A DNA stretch of 28,021 nt from JAFGPJ01 sp964439135 (lineage in GTDB: Bacteria; Planctomycetota; Phycisphaerae; Sedimentisphaerales; Anaerobacaceae), in NCBI GenBank assembly GCA_964439135.1, contig CAYTNN010000034.1, positions 1 through 28,021 of the forward strand, given 5' to 3'. The notes beneath the pieces are model-generated. The model did not search any database, was not told the DNA's origin, and was given only the letters and a program-made list of their open reading frames with translations. The position numbers were made by a program, and so were the translations under genes. Numbering within the stretch: the stretch's first letter is position 1; each line of letters opens with the position of its first letter. Positions 15,789 to 22,659 of this stretch are shown piece after piece.

Positions 15789-17015
15789 TTAAGATTCACT
15801 ATCGGCCGTATTGGGGTCCTCTATCATCGGCACAGTAACAGCTTCAGGTATCACCGTATTGGCGTCTTCGACTTTCGGCAAAGCAATAGCATCAGGTATC
15901 ATCGTGTTGGGATCCGCAGCAGCGTTTTCTTCAGGTTTTTCCTCATCCTCGATCAATTCGAAGAGTTCTTTCGTCAGGTTCTTGGCCTTCCAGTCGGCGA
16001 TTTCGTAAACCGATCCCTGATGTTTCGCCGTGAATTTTGTCGCATTATCCCGGGCAAGCAGTTTGGCTTCCTTTTTCTTCAGCTCCTCTTCGGATTCGAC
16101 CTGCCCGCCCTGATTGACAGACGCCTTCTCCACGGGCGTTTTGTCGGTGAATTCCGCCACACAGCTCACATACGTCTTACCTTCCTTCTGTGCAATTCTA
16201 AGGGCATAAACGGTCGAATCCTTCAGCCGGCACATATATTGATTCTCGAAAGCCATATCGGATGATATTTTTTTGACATCCTCAAATCTCAGGCTGGTCA
16301 AGGCGGTAAAAACACTCTGGGCCTCACTGCTTTTTAGTTTTTTGCCGGCTGGTATATTCTCTAGCACAATGTCCTGACTGCCTTCTTTCGTTTTCAGCGT
16401 ATATTGGCCATTCAGTGAACTTGCCGTCACCGAATCAATATCTTCTCGCTTCGCTGCAATCAGCTCCTGGTCAATGTAATTCATCGCCCCGCCTCCGAAC
16501 CATGGCGCGTTCGATGTAACGTAAACTTTGTTGCTGGAAGCAGAATCACTCGATAGCAATCTGACATAACTGCCCTGTCCAAGCTCTTCCGTTTTGCCTA
16601 TGATCACTCCTGTGAGCAATGACGAGTTTGGATCCGCCTTCATGAACTTAACAACGGTGCGTGCTTTTTCCTCCGTAACATCGAGGTCTTCGTGGTTCGC
16701 CGGGTTGTCGGTTACAAATTCCGAGGTCTGAATATCCAGACATTTTGTGATCAGGCTGTTTATTTCACTGGTCTTGGCAGGGTAATTGTCCTTGTCGACA
16801 ACAACGAAGCCGCTTTGCCGGCGTTTGAGAGTGAACGCAGCTTCCCCCGTGCCTATAACTATGCTGTCCACGGCGGAAGGGTCAAATCCCTGGATCAGAT
16901 AGACCGGCCTGGCCGGTTCGGCCCCGGGCCTGTTCGAGATGCGGGACTGCAACACAGCCCATAACACCATTACAACCGCCACAATTCCCAATATCGTAAG
17001 GTTTTTATTACTCAT
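15789..17015 (-). CDS. DUF4340 domain protein, partner of the Gld-like ABC exporter
   Basis: The 408-residue protein starts at an ATG eight bases after AGGAG. An N-terminal membrane segment (about 7-22) is followed by an extracytoplasmic region with DUF4340 features (the FDPSAVDSIVIGTG.AAFTLKR opening, VVVDKDNYPAKTSEIN, TVVKFMKADP, VIIGKT, and WFGGGAMNYIDQEL about two-fifths in). DUF4340 proteins regularly follow GldG-type genes in bacterial operons, as here, but their biochemical role is not known. The C-terminus is odd: a Glu-rich stretch leads into two 16-residue repeats (DPNTMIPDAIALPKVE and DANTVIPEAVTVPMIE) and the start of a third. It is the last gene of the four-gene operon, separated from the GldG-like gene by 133 bp containing two heptad arrays. 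Confidence 0.82.
   Translation of the reverse strand: MSNKNLTILGIVAVVMVLWAVLQSRISNRPGAEPARPVYLIQGFDPSAVDSIVIGTGEAAFTLKRRQSGFVVVDKDNYPAKTSEINSLITKCLDIQTSEFVTDNPANHEDLDVTEEKARTVVKFMKADPNSSLLTGVIIGKTEELGQGSYVRLLSSDSASSNKVYVTSNAPWFGGGAMNYIDQELIAAKREDIDSVTASSLNGQYTLKTKEGSQDIVLENIPAGKKLKSSEAQSVFTALTSLRFEDVKKISSDMAFENQYMCRLKDSTVYALRIAQKEGKTYVSCVAEFTDKTPVEKASVNQGGQVESEEELKKKEAKLLARDNATKFTAKHQGSVYEIADWKAKNLTKELFELIEDEEKPEENAAADPNTMIPDAIALPKVEDANTVIPEAVTVPMIEDPNTADSES
15807..15914 (-). repeat. 48-bp in-frame tandem repeat in the DUF4340 gene
   Basis: Two units of 48 bp (15867-15914 and 15819-15866) plus a 12-bp partial unit (15807-15818) encode 16-residue repeats starting DPNT or DANT. The nucleotide units have diverged clearly, so the duplication is not recent. 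Confidence 0.8.
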
Positions 17016-17039
17016 CTATAAGACTCCTAACTTATTGAC

Positions 17040-17074
17040 GATTTACGATTTGCGATTTGCGATTTACGATTCGA
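17040..17074 (+). repeat. Heptanucleotide tandem array, unit GATTTRC
   Basis: The units are GATTTAC, GATTTGC, GATTTGC, GATTTAC and a partial GATTCGA. The array lies between the GldG-like and DUF4340 genes inside the operon and can pair with the array at 17116-17143 (ATTTACGATT, 17062-17071, with AATCGTAAAT, 17116-17125). Confidence 0.8.
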
Positions 17075-17115
17075 CATTGCTGCCATGTGCGGAGCTGCGA
17101 ATTTGCTCTGCACTC

Positions 17116-17143
17116 AATCGTAAATAACAAATAGTAAATAGTA
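17116..17143 (-). repeat. Heptanucleotide tandem array, unit AATAGTA
   Basis: The units are AATCGTA, AATAACA, AATAGTA, AATAGTA. It starts five bases 3' of the GldG-like stop codon (reading the minus strand) and is inverted relative to the array at 17040-17074. Confidence 0.75.
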
Positions 17144-17148
17144 ATTCC

Positions 17149-18987
17149 TCAAGCATCGCTCGCATGACTGATATAATGCCTTTTTCTCATGCCGCTACGA
17201 ATACCCAACACAATGGCAATAATCAGAATCACCATCGGGGCGGCAAGCATGTTGGCCTGACGCAATTGATTACCCAAATGCTCGATTTTTTCACGCCTTG
17301 TCATCTTAACCTGACGCAATTGACGCTGGGCCTGATGAATCTTCAATTCGACTTCCTGCTTCTTATTGACGATCGAACTGCCGATAACATCTTCCTGGCC
17401 CTCTTTCGCCGAAGTCAGAATCGACTGCAGTTCGTTTTGGAAAACGGCAATCTGCAAGTTAATTTTTTCCACCTCTTCTGCTGTCTCGGCCTCCGCCTTC
17501 CGTTCGATTTCATCGACAACCGTAAAAGGCCGCTTGAAGTTCCCTCTGGACCTGATGGAAACCAGGTCGCTCGAACCGCTTAAATCGTCAATCGCGTTCA
17601 ACATCAAAGTAGCGTTATCGCCAACGACGACCTTGCCGAAGAATGAACTCTGGTATGCGATATTATCGCTGATAAAGTCAACATCCGAGAAAACGATCAC
17701 AGCGCAATCTTCCCCGGCTTCTTTCAGGCCGGCGACTTGCATGGTTGTTGTCACGGTCTGGTTCGGATCGTTCGGATCCGGAGACTCGCTATCAACCTTG
17801 ATGCCGTCCGGAAAACTGCTCCTGAGACGACCCGTAATCAAATAACCCATTGTCATTGGCTCGGTCCCGTCGGCGAACTTCTGCATTAAGCTCGGCCCAT
17901 CCAGGATCATCAGCTCGTACGGACTGCTGATCTTAAATGTGCCGCCCCTGTTCGACGTTGTGATAAGCGGCGTTCGGTTAATCTTAAGATCACCTTGCTT
18001 TGCTTGGTTCGGATCCGCAACTTCCTTAAGCACTCCGGAGAATAATATTCTGACCTGGTTAAGCTCGGCCGTGATAACATTATCTTCAGCGAAACATTTC
18101 CCTTCAGGTGTCAGGTTCAGATAACCGATNNNNNNNNNNNNNNNNNNNNNNNNNNNNNNNNNNNNNNNNNNNNNNNNNNNNNNNNNNNNNNNNNNNNNNN
18201 NNNNNNNNNNNNNNNNNNNNNNNNNNNNNGTCTTCTCCGGCAGATCCTTGGGGTGAATCACCAGCAGAATATCGACATCATTGATATCGTTTACATCCGT
18301 AGAGATCGTTTCGACTTCATACTGCTTACGCAACTGTTCGACAATCGTCCAGGCCGGTTTCGGCTGCTGGCCCTGCCGCATCATCATCTCAGCCATATAA
18401 CCTGTAACATCGTCACCCATGACCGGCAGGGAGCTCATAACGCCGATCTTCTTTTTCTGCCGGGTCACCGCCGTATCGATCAGGTAGCTTATATCATATT
18501 CGAGGAAATTCTGACGTTCCGGCGAGAAAAATGGGATCGCTTTTTCCACTCCAAATTGTGTCTGCACTACCAGGCCGAAGAAAAAGCTCTCCTCCTGGGT
18601 AATCGGGAACCGCCGCAGGCCGTACTTCAACGCCTGCTCCTCATCATCGGTGAACGGCCTCGGGTCTATCACCTCCAGCTCGACCATCCCGTTTGACGCT
18701 GTAACATACTCTTCCAGCAATGCCCTGACAAACTCGTAATAATTGTTGAAGAACCGAATCTGGTCCGGTCCTTTCAGAGCGGCGGTTTTTGCATAGTAGA
18801 GCCTGGCTCGAATCGGCTGGTTCAGTTTGGCCAAAATCGCTTTTGTCCCATCCGACAGCGTATAGAGTTTCTGGTCCGTAATGTCCAGCTTCAACGGCTT
18901 TCCAATACTCTGGCAGATACTAATGGCCGAGAATACAATCACCAGGACAAAGCCCGCTCCCAAAATTGCTCGTATCGTTCGGTTCAT
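17149..18987 (-). CDS. GldG-like ABC exporter accessory protein (interrupted by assembly gap)
   Basis: The product matches the GldG / ABC_transp_aux family: an N-terminal membrane segment (about 7-27), then KPLKLDITDQKLYTLSDGTKAIL, the YYEFVRALLEEY and EVIDPRPFTDDEEQALKYGLR strings, an extracytoplasmic domain with DILLVIHPKDLPEK, a coiled coil near the end and a C-terminal membrane segment (MLAAPMVILIIAIVLGI). Such proteins accompany an ABC-2 permease and ATPase in gliding or export systems; the transported substrate is not known here. A run of 100 N (18130-18229) removes the middle; the true gap length is unknown, so the 612-residue count is only nominal and the frame may not be real across it. 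Its ATG overlaps the permease stop by one base (TAATG), so translation is probably coupled. Confidence 0.83.
   Translation of the reverse strand: MNRTIRAILGAGFVLVIVFSAISICQSIGKPLKLDITDQKLYTLSDGTKAILAKLNQPIRARLYYAKTAALKGPDQIRFFNNYYEFVRALLEEYVTASNGMVELEVIDPRPFTDDEEQALKYGLRRFPITQEESFFFGLVVQTQFGVEKAIPFFSPERQNFLEYDISYLIDTAVTRQKKKIGVMSSLPVMGDDVTGYMAEMMMRQGQQPKPAWTIVEQLRKQYEVETISTDVNDINDVDILLVIHPKDLPEKXXXXXXXXXXXXXXXXXXXXXXXXXXXXXXXXXXIGYLNLTPEGKCFAEDNVITAELNQVRILFSGVLKEVADPNQAKQGDLKINRTPLITTSNRGGTFKISSPYELMILDGPSLMQKFADGTEPMTMGYLITGRLRSSFPDGIKVDSESPDPNDPNQTVTTTMQVAGLKEAGEDCAVIVFSDVDFISDNIAYQSSFFGKVVVGDNATLMLNAIDDLSGSSDLVSIRSRGNFKRPFTVVDEIERKAEAETAEEVEKINLQIAVFQNELQSILTSAKEGQEDVIGSSIVNKKQEVELKIHQAQRQLRQVKMTRREKIEHLGNQLRQANMLAAPMVILIIAIVLGIRSGMRKRHYISHASDA
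18130..18229. other. Assembly gap of 100 N
   Basis: Exactly 100 unknown bases lie inside the GldG-like gene. A round 100 is the usual placeholder for a gap of unknown size. In relatives the stretch after 'HPKDLPE' holds a conserved block that I remember as longer than the 33 residues available here, so sequence is probably missing. Confidence 0.97.
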
Positions 18988-19718
18988 TATTTGGCCTTCC
19001 TTTCATCCAAAACAATACTACTGGCGGCAATCCACCCAACGATCAATAATACAAAATAGGAAAGGTCTCCAAACTTCAGCACGCCCCTCTGGATCGACTC
19101 GAAGTGTTTCTGAAAGCTCATGCTCTCGATCGCCGAGACCATCCCGCCGGGCAGGAACGTCGAGAAGTAACTTAGCGTCGTCGGCATCCCGGCAAAAACA
19201 AGCACAGCACAGGCAACCACCGAAAGAACAAAACTGATGACCTGGTTCTTGCTGACCGCCGAGAAGAAACAGCCGATCGCAAGAAATCCGCCCGCCATCA
19301 GCAGGCTGCCAAGGTACCCGGTGATAATCAAGCCTACATCGGGATCGCCGAGATACGCAACCGTAATCACCATGGGAAAAGTCAATGCCAAAGCAATGCC
19401 TAAAAACAGCCACGCCGCCAGGAACTTGCCCATGACCGCCTGCGTAATCGTAATCGGCAGGGTAAATAGCAGCTCGATCGAACCGACTTTGCGTTCCTCT
19501 GCCCACATACGCATCGCCGTGGACGGCACCATGAAAACAAACAGCAGCGGCAGATTCATAAAAAACGCACTCATGTCCGCCTGCCGCATTTCAAAGAAGC
19601 CCTGCTTGAAGGTCAGGTATCCCGAGAAAAACAGGAAGATGACAAGAAACACGTAAGCAAGAGGCGTTGTAAAATAACTTTTCAGCTCTCTTTTAAATAC
19701 GGCCTTAAAACTATTCAT
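18987..19718 (-). CDS. ABC-2 family permease, GldF-like
   Basis: The 243-residue membrane protein has six hydrophobic segments (about 19-37, 53-71, 98-121, 129-153, 159-178, 219-236). After the second comes the conserved loop MRMWAEERKVGSIELLFTLPIT, typical of GldF-type ABC-2 permeases. It forms the membrane channel of the exporter with the ATPase encoded just upstream and the GldG-like protein downstream. The ATG at 19718 lies seven bases after AGGAG. It is separated from the ATPase gene by a 53-bp palindromic repeat and overlaps the next gene by one base. The substrate is unknown. Confidence 0.9.
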   Translation of the reverse strand: MNSFKAVFKRELKSYFTTPLAYVFLVIFLFFSGYLTFKQGFFEMRQADMSAFFMNLPLLFVFMVPSTAMRMWAEERKVGSIELLFTLPITITQAVMGKFLAAWLFLGIALALTFPMVITVAYLGDPDVGLIITGYLGSLLMAGGFLAIGCFFSAVSKNQVISFVLSVVACAVLVFAGMPTTLSYFSTFLPGGMVSAIESMSFQKHFESIQRGVLKFGDLSYFVLLIVGWIAASSIVLDERKAK

Positions 19719-19737
19719 ATTGTTACTCCTATAATGA

Positions 19738-19790
19738 GTAGGGGCAGGCCCGCGTGCCTGCCCAGGGCCACCACGCGGGGTGGCCCCTAC
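19738..19790. repeat. 53-bp nested palindromic repeat element
   Basis: The ends GTAGGGGC (19738-19745) and GCCCCTAC (19783-19790) are perfect inverted repeats. Inside lie two further hairpins, GGGCAGGC with GCCTGCCC and GGGCCACC with GGTGGCCC, both with GC-rich loops (CCGCGT, ACGCGG). The whole can fold as a cloverleaf or as one long stem. Similar GTAGGGGC-bounded elements are familiar dispersed intergenic repeats in many bacterial genomes. It carries no gene. It lies between the ATPase and permease genes and its right end provides the ATPase stop codon. Confidence 0.75.
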
Positions 19791-20509
19791 GATGCACTTT
19801 CCGGCCTGGTAATCCTGCGAAACACGCCATCAAGACTGCACTGGTACTTTTCCTTCAACAACTCAGGTGTTGAATCGACCAGAATTCGGCCTTTGGCAAT
19901 GATTATCGTCCTCGAACAGACGGCTTCGACTTCTTCGAGAATATGAGTCGAGATAATAATACACTTGTGCTTTGCCATCTTGTGTATCAGCTTTCTGACC
20001 TCATACTTCTGATTGGGATCCAGTCCGTCGGTCGGCTCATCAAGAATAAGCACATCCGGGTCGTGCATCAACGCCTGGGCCAGGCCCACACGCCTTTTGT
20101 ATCCCTTCGACAAGGTCTCGATACTCTGATGGTAAACCGAATCAATCGAACACATCGGAACAATCCGGTCGAGTGTCTCCTTGCGATTTCTGCCCCTGAT
20201 TTCTCTGACGTCGCAAATGAAGTTCAGGAAAGCCCCTACCGTCATTTCGTTATATGCCGGCACGTTTTCCGCCAGGTATCCGAGCGACCTTCTGACATCG
20301 ATGGGATTCTGTAAAATATCGTGCCCGCAAATAGTCGCCGTCCCGCTGTCGGGCTTCAGAAAGCACGCCAGGATGCGCATCGCGGTTGTCTTGCCGGCCC
20401 CGTTCGGCCCGAGAAGACCGAGGACTTCTCCTTCTTCAGCATTAAACGATATGCCGTCAACAGCAACGACCGGCCCGAAACCACGCCGAAGTTCTTTGAC
20501 CTTTATCAT
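19787..20509 (-). CDS. ABC transporter ATP-binding protein, GldA-like
   Basis: The ATPase subunit shows Walker A GPNGAGKTT (34-42), a signature loop LSKGYKRRVGLAQAL in the form usual for ABC-2 exporters, Walker B DVLILDEPTDGLDP, and the switch His in STHILEE. The ATG at 20509 is preferred (240 residues): GGAG lies six bases upstream, and MIKVKELRRGFGPVVAVDG is the normal beginning of the domain. The open frame continues to 20653, but the extra 48 residues do not resemble the family and would run across the divergent promoter. The stop codon TAG at 19787-19789 is contributed by the palindromic repeat, so the last residues may be recent. First gene of the four-gene operon; energises export. Confidence 0.92.
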   Translation of the reverse strand: MIKVKELRRGFGPVVAVDGISFNAEEGEVLGLLGPNGAGKTTAMRILACFLKPDSGTATICGHDILQNPIDVRRSLGYLAENVPAYNEMTVGAFLNFICDVREIRGRNRKETLDRIVPMCSIDSVYHQSIETLSKGYKRRVGLAQALMHDPDVLILDEPTDGLDPNQKYEVRKLIHKMAKHKCIIISTHILEEVEAVCSRTIIIAKGRILVDSTPELLKEKYQCSLDGVFRRITRPESAS

Positions 20510-20593
20510 GTCCATCTCCAGAAAACACGTATCAATTTTAATCCCGTCATCTCCCCATAGCTTACCGGGATGTATAAATTTACTCAAAAATTC

Positions 20594-20622
20594 TTGACAG
20601 TCAAGGCATATCTCCGGATTAT
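20594..20622 (+). promoter_or_regulatory. Sigma70-type promoter for the DUF362 gene
   Basis: TTGACA (20594-20599, perfect) and GATTAT (20617-20622, four of six) are separated by 17 bases. Transcription would start near 20629, ahead of the ATG at 20663 and past the upstream in-frame ATG at 20570, which supports the shorter protein. The -35 lies in the palindrome CTTGACAGTCAAG (20593-20605). Confidence 0.65.
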
Positions 20623-20662
20623 TTTGCTCAGAGTCATTAACCGTTATAAACATTTATCACTA

Positions 20663-21454
20663 ATGAGCAAGGTAGCAAAAGTAAATTTCGCCGATTATAG
20701 GACCAGCATAACCAGGTCGCTTGACCTGATTGGAGCCGGTGCCCGTTTGACTAAACAGGGGCTGATTATCATCAAGCCGAACCTGACCAATTCTTCGCCG
20801 CCGCCGGTTACAACAAGTGTTGAGGCAGCCGAGGCGGTTTGTATTTATTGTAGAGCCCATACGAAGGCCGAAATCGCTATCGGCGAAGGCTGCGGAACCG
20901 GCAGAACTCCGGAGGTCTTCGCCGCCCTCGGATACACGGATATGGCTAAAAAATACGGCCTTGAACTGATTGATTTTAACGAGGCCGATACTATTATCCT
21001 TCAAAACGATAACGCTTTTCAGTTGAAACATTTTCATATGCCCCGAATTGCACAGGATGCTTTTATCATTTCGCTGCCCGTGTTAAAGGATCACAGCTTC
21101 ACTAAGACTACTATCGCAATGAAAAATATGTTCGGTATCGCGCCGGGAAAATTTTATGCCGGCTCATGGAACAAGGCGAAGCTGCACAGCCCCTCGACGG
21201 ACAAATCCGTTGTAGATATCTGTTCATACAAAAAGCCCGACCTGTCGGTCGTCGATGCTTCGGTTGCTCTAAAGGGCATGCACCTGGCGGGCAAACATAA
21301 GAACATCGGGCTAATCCTGGCCGGCTTCAATCCGGTCGCCGTCGATACCGTCGCCAGCGAACTGCTCGGCCACAATCCGAAAAAGCTGCCCTACCTGACC
21401 CTCGCCAACGGTCTGCTCGGATCAATGGATGATATCGAAATAGTAAACGGCTAA
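20663..21454 (+). CDS. DUF362 domain protein
   Basis: The 263-residue product fits DUF362: MSKVAKVNFADY at the start, LIIIKPNLT (about 34-42), the IGEGCGTGRTPEVFAALGY segment, and the strongly conserved SLPVLKDHSFTKTTIAMKNMFG followed by GIAPGKFY, then DLSVVDASVALKGMH and GFNPVAVDTVASELLGHNP. The family is widespread in anaerobes, sometimes joined to ferredoxin domains; no ferredoxin domain is present here and its reaction is not known. An in-frame ATG at 20570 would add 31 unrelated residues and lies upstream of the promoter, so it is rejected. No clear Shine-Dalgarno site precedes the ATG. It converges with the DUF3616 gene with only 13 bases between stops. Confidence 0.87.
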   Translation: MSKVAKVNFADYRTSITRSLDLIGAGARLTKQGLIIIKPNLTNSSPPPVTTSVEAAEAVCIYCRAHTKAEIAIGEGCGTGRTPEVFAALGYTDMAKKYGLELIDFNEADTIILQNDNAFQLKHFHMPRIAQDAFIISLPVLKDHSFTKTTIAMKNMFGIAPGKFYAGSWNKAKLHSPSTDKSVVDICSYKKPDLSVVDASVALKGMHLAGKHKNIGLILAGFNPVAVDTVASELLGHNPKKLPYLTLANGLLGSMDDIEIVNG

Positions 21455-21467
21455 GCTCGCAAGCCGT

Positions 21468-22580
21468 CTATCGCCCCCCCAACTCCAGCCAGATCCCGCG
21501 AAAGGTTTTCCTGCCGGGATTCGTCAGATATTTATTCAGGCACGTGCCATCTTTGCGGAACTCGCCTTCCAGACACTCCCACGTGCCCGCAACTTTGACG
21601 ATAAGACTCCCATCGTCGCTGAGCATTAACAGCCGCCCCGATTTCTCGAAAGGTATCAATGCCTCGGGAGTGAATTTGCTTTTTCCCAGGCTCAGTTCCC
21701 GCTCCAGCACCGGCGGAGATTCCGGCTTGCCCGACCAGCGATACAGGGCGAATCCCTCATCCTCATCAGGGCCGCCGGCGATTACAAAACAGGCCTTGTG
21801 GAAACGCGAATACTCCATGCTTCTTATTCCGAGACCTTTCAAATCCCACAACATCGGCTCACCGAAAACCGGCGTCTCGCCCTTCTCGATGACCCGGTCC
21901 GGATTACATAAAGGTATAACAATCGCTTGTGCACGACCACTCTGCTTGTCTTTAAGGCGTGGATTTCTAAAGCCGAAATAGAGTGTCCCGCCGTCGGCCG
22001 ATGCACAAAGACCCTCTATATTAAGCCCCTCATCTTTCGGCGCGAGTTTCTCCCTGTCCTTTTTCTTCAGCTCCGCATTAAATCGAGTCGCTTTATCCAA
22101 TCCGAGCCGGCGGGCGGCATTGGTTTTCAAAAACTCATGAACCAAGGTTTTGTACGGTTTACCTGCCGGGCGTAGTTTTACGCTTCGGTTCTCAACGAGC
22201 ACATCTGTAGCGAAAAATTGGTACCGGTTGGGTCGCAGCTTGCCGTCTTTATTTCTGCCGTGCGATGTAATCCAGTAGATACGCCGCCCAATCATCGTCG
22301 CGTCCTCGATGTCCGACTCCGGATGGTCCGGCTCAATATCAAGGAACGAAGTCATATCGAAGGAGCCTACGAACTGCCCGGCTTTGGATGTTTCGTAAAT
22401 CCGCAATATATTGTTCTCATCATCGGCAACGACGAACATATTTTCGCCAACCGCCACGGCAGCAGATGCATCGCTGGCCCCGCGAAAAACGAGAACCTCC
22501 CCCGCCGGCACGTCACAAACTGCAGGACTTACCATAACAAACATCCAAATTATGAATACAATTTTGCTTATGACTTTCAT
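21468..22580 (-). CDS. DUF3616 family secreted protein
   Basis: The 370-residue product has a signal peptide (about 1-22, ending PAVCD) and DUF3616 features: DASAAVAVGENMFVVADDENNILRIY, SDIEDATMIGRRIYWITSHGRNKDGK, RYQFFATDV, and GLNIEGLCASADGGTLYFGFRNP. The pattern of short strands suggests a beta-propeller-like fold; no catalytic role is known to me. The start codon has no Shine-Dalgarno site because a terminator hairpin and its T-tract end only three bases upstream. Alternative internal ATGs would cut the signal peptide, so 22580 stays the best start. It follows the LamG gene on the same strand. Confidence 0.82.
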   Translation of the reverse strand: MKVISKIVFIIWMFVMVSPAVCDVPAGEVLVFRGASDASAAVAVGENMFVVADDENNILRIYETSKAGQFVGSFDMTSFLDIEPDHPESDIEDATMIGRRIYWITSHGRNKDGKLRPNRYQFFATDVLVENRSVKLRPAGKPYKTLVHEFLKTNAARRLGLDKATRFNAELKKKDREKLAPKDEGLNIEGLCASADGGTLYFGFRNPRLKDKQSGRAQAIVIPLCNPDRVIEKGETPVFGEPMLWDLKGLGIRSMEYSRFHKACFVIAGGPDEDEGFALYRWSGKPESPPVLERELSLGKSKFTPEALIPFEKSGRLLMLSDDGSLIVKVAGTWECLEGEFRKDGTCLNKYLTNPGRKTFRGIWLELGGR

Positions 22581-22583
22581 ATT

Positions 22584-22620
22584 AAAAGGGGCCTATACCG
22601 AATCAGTTGGTATAGGCCCC
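22584..22620 (-). terminator. Intrinsic terminator after the LamG gene
   Basis: GGGGCCTATACC (22588-22599) and GGTATAGGCCCC (22609-22620) form a perfect 12-bp stem with a 9-base loop. Read on the minus strand the stem is followed by TTTT then AAT. It ends the LamG transcript and lies directly before the DUF3616 start codon. Confidence 0.85.
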
Positions 22621-22659
22621 GAACAAATGTCGCTTCATATCATTTTCATAAAAATCTAT

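Noticed and set aside
20510..20653. 48-residue N-terminal extension of the ABC ATPase
   Set aside because: Not similar to the family, crosses the divergent promoter, and a better ribosome site precedes the ATG at 20509.
20570..20662. 31-residue N-terminal extension of the DUF362 protein
   Set aside because: Its ATG lies upstream of the -35 box of the likely promoter and the added residues do not match the family.
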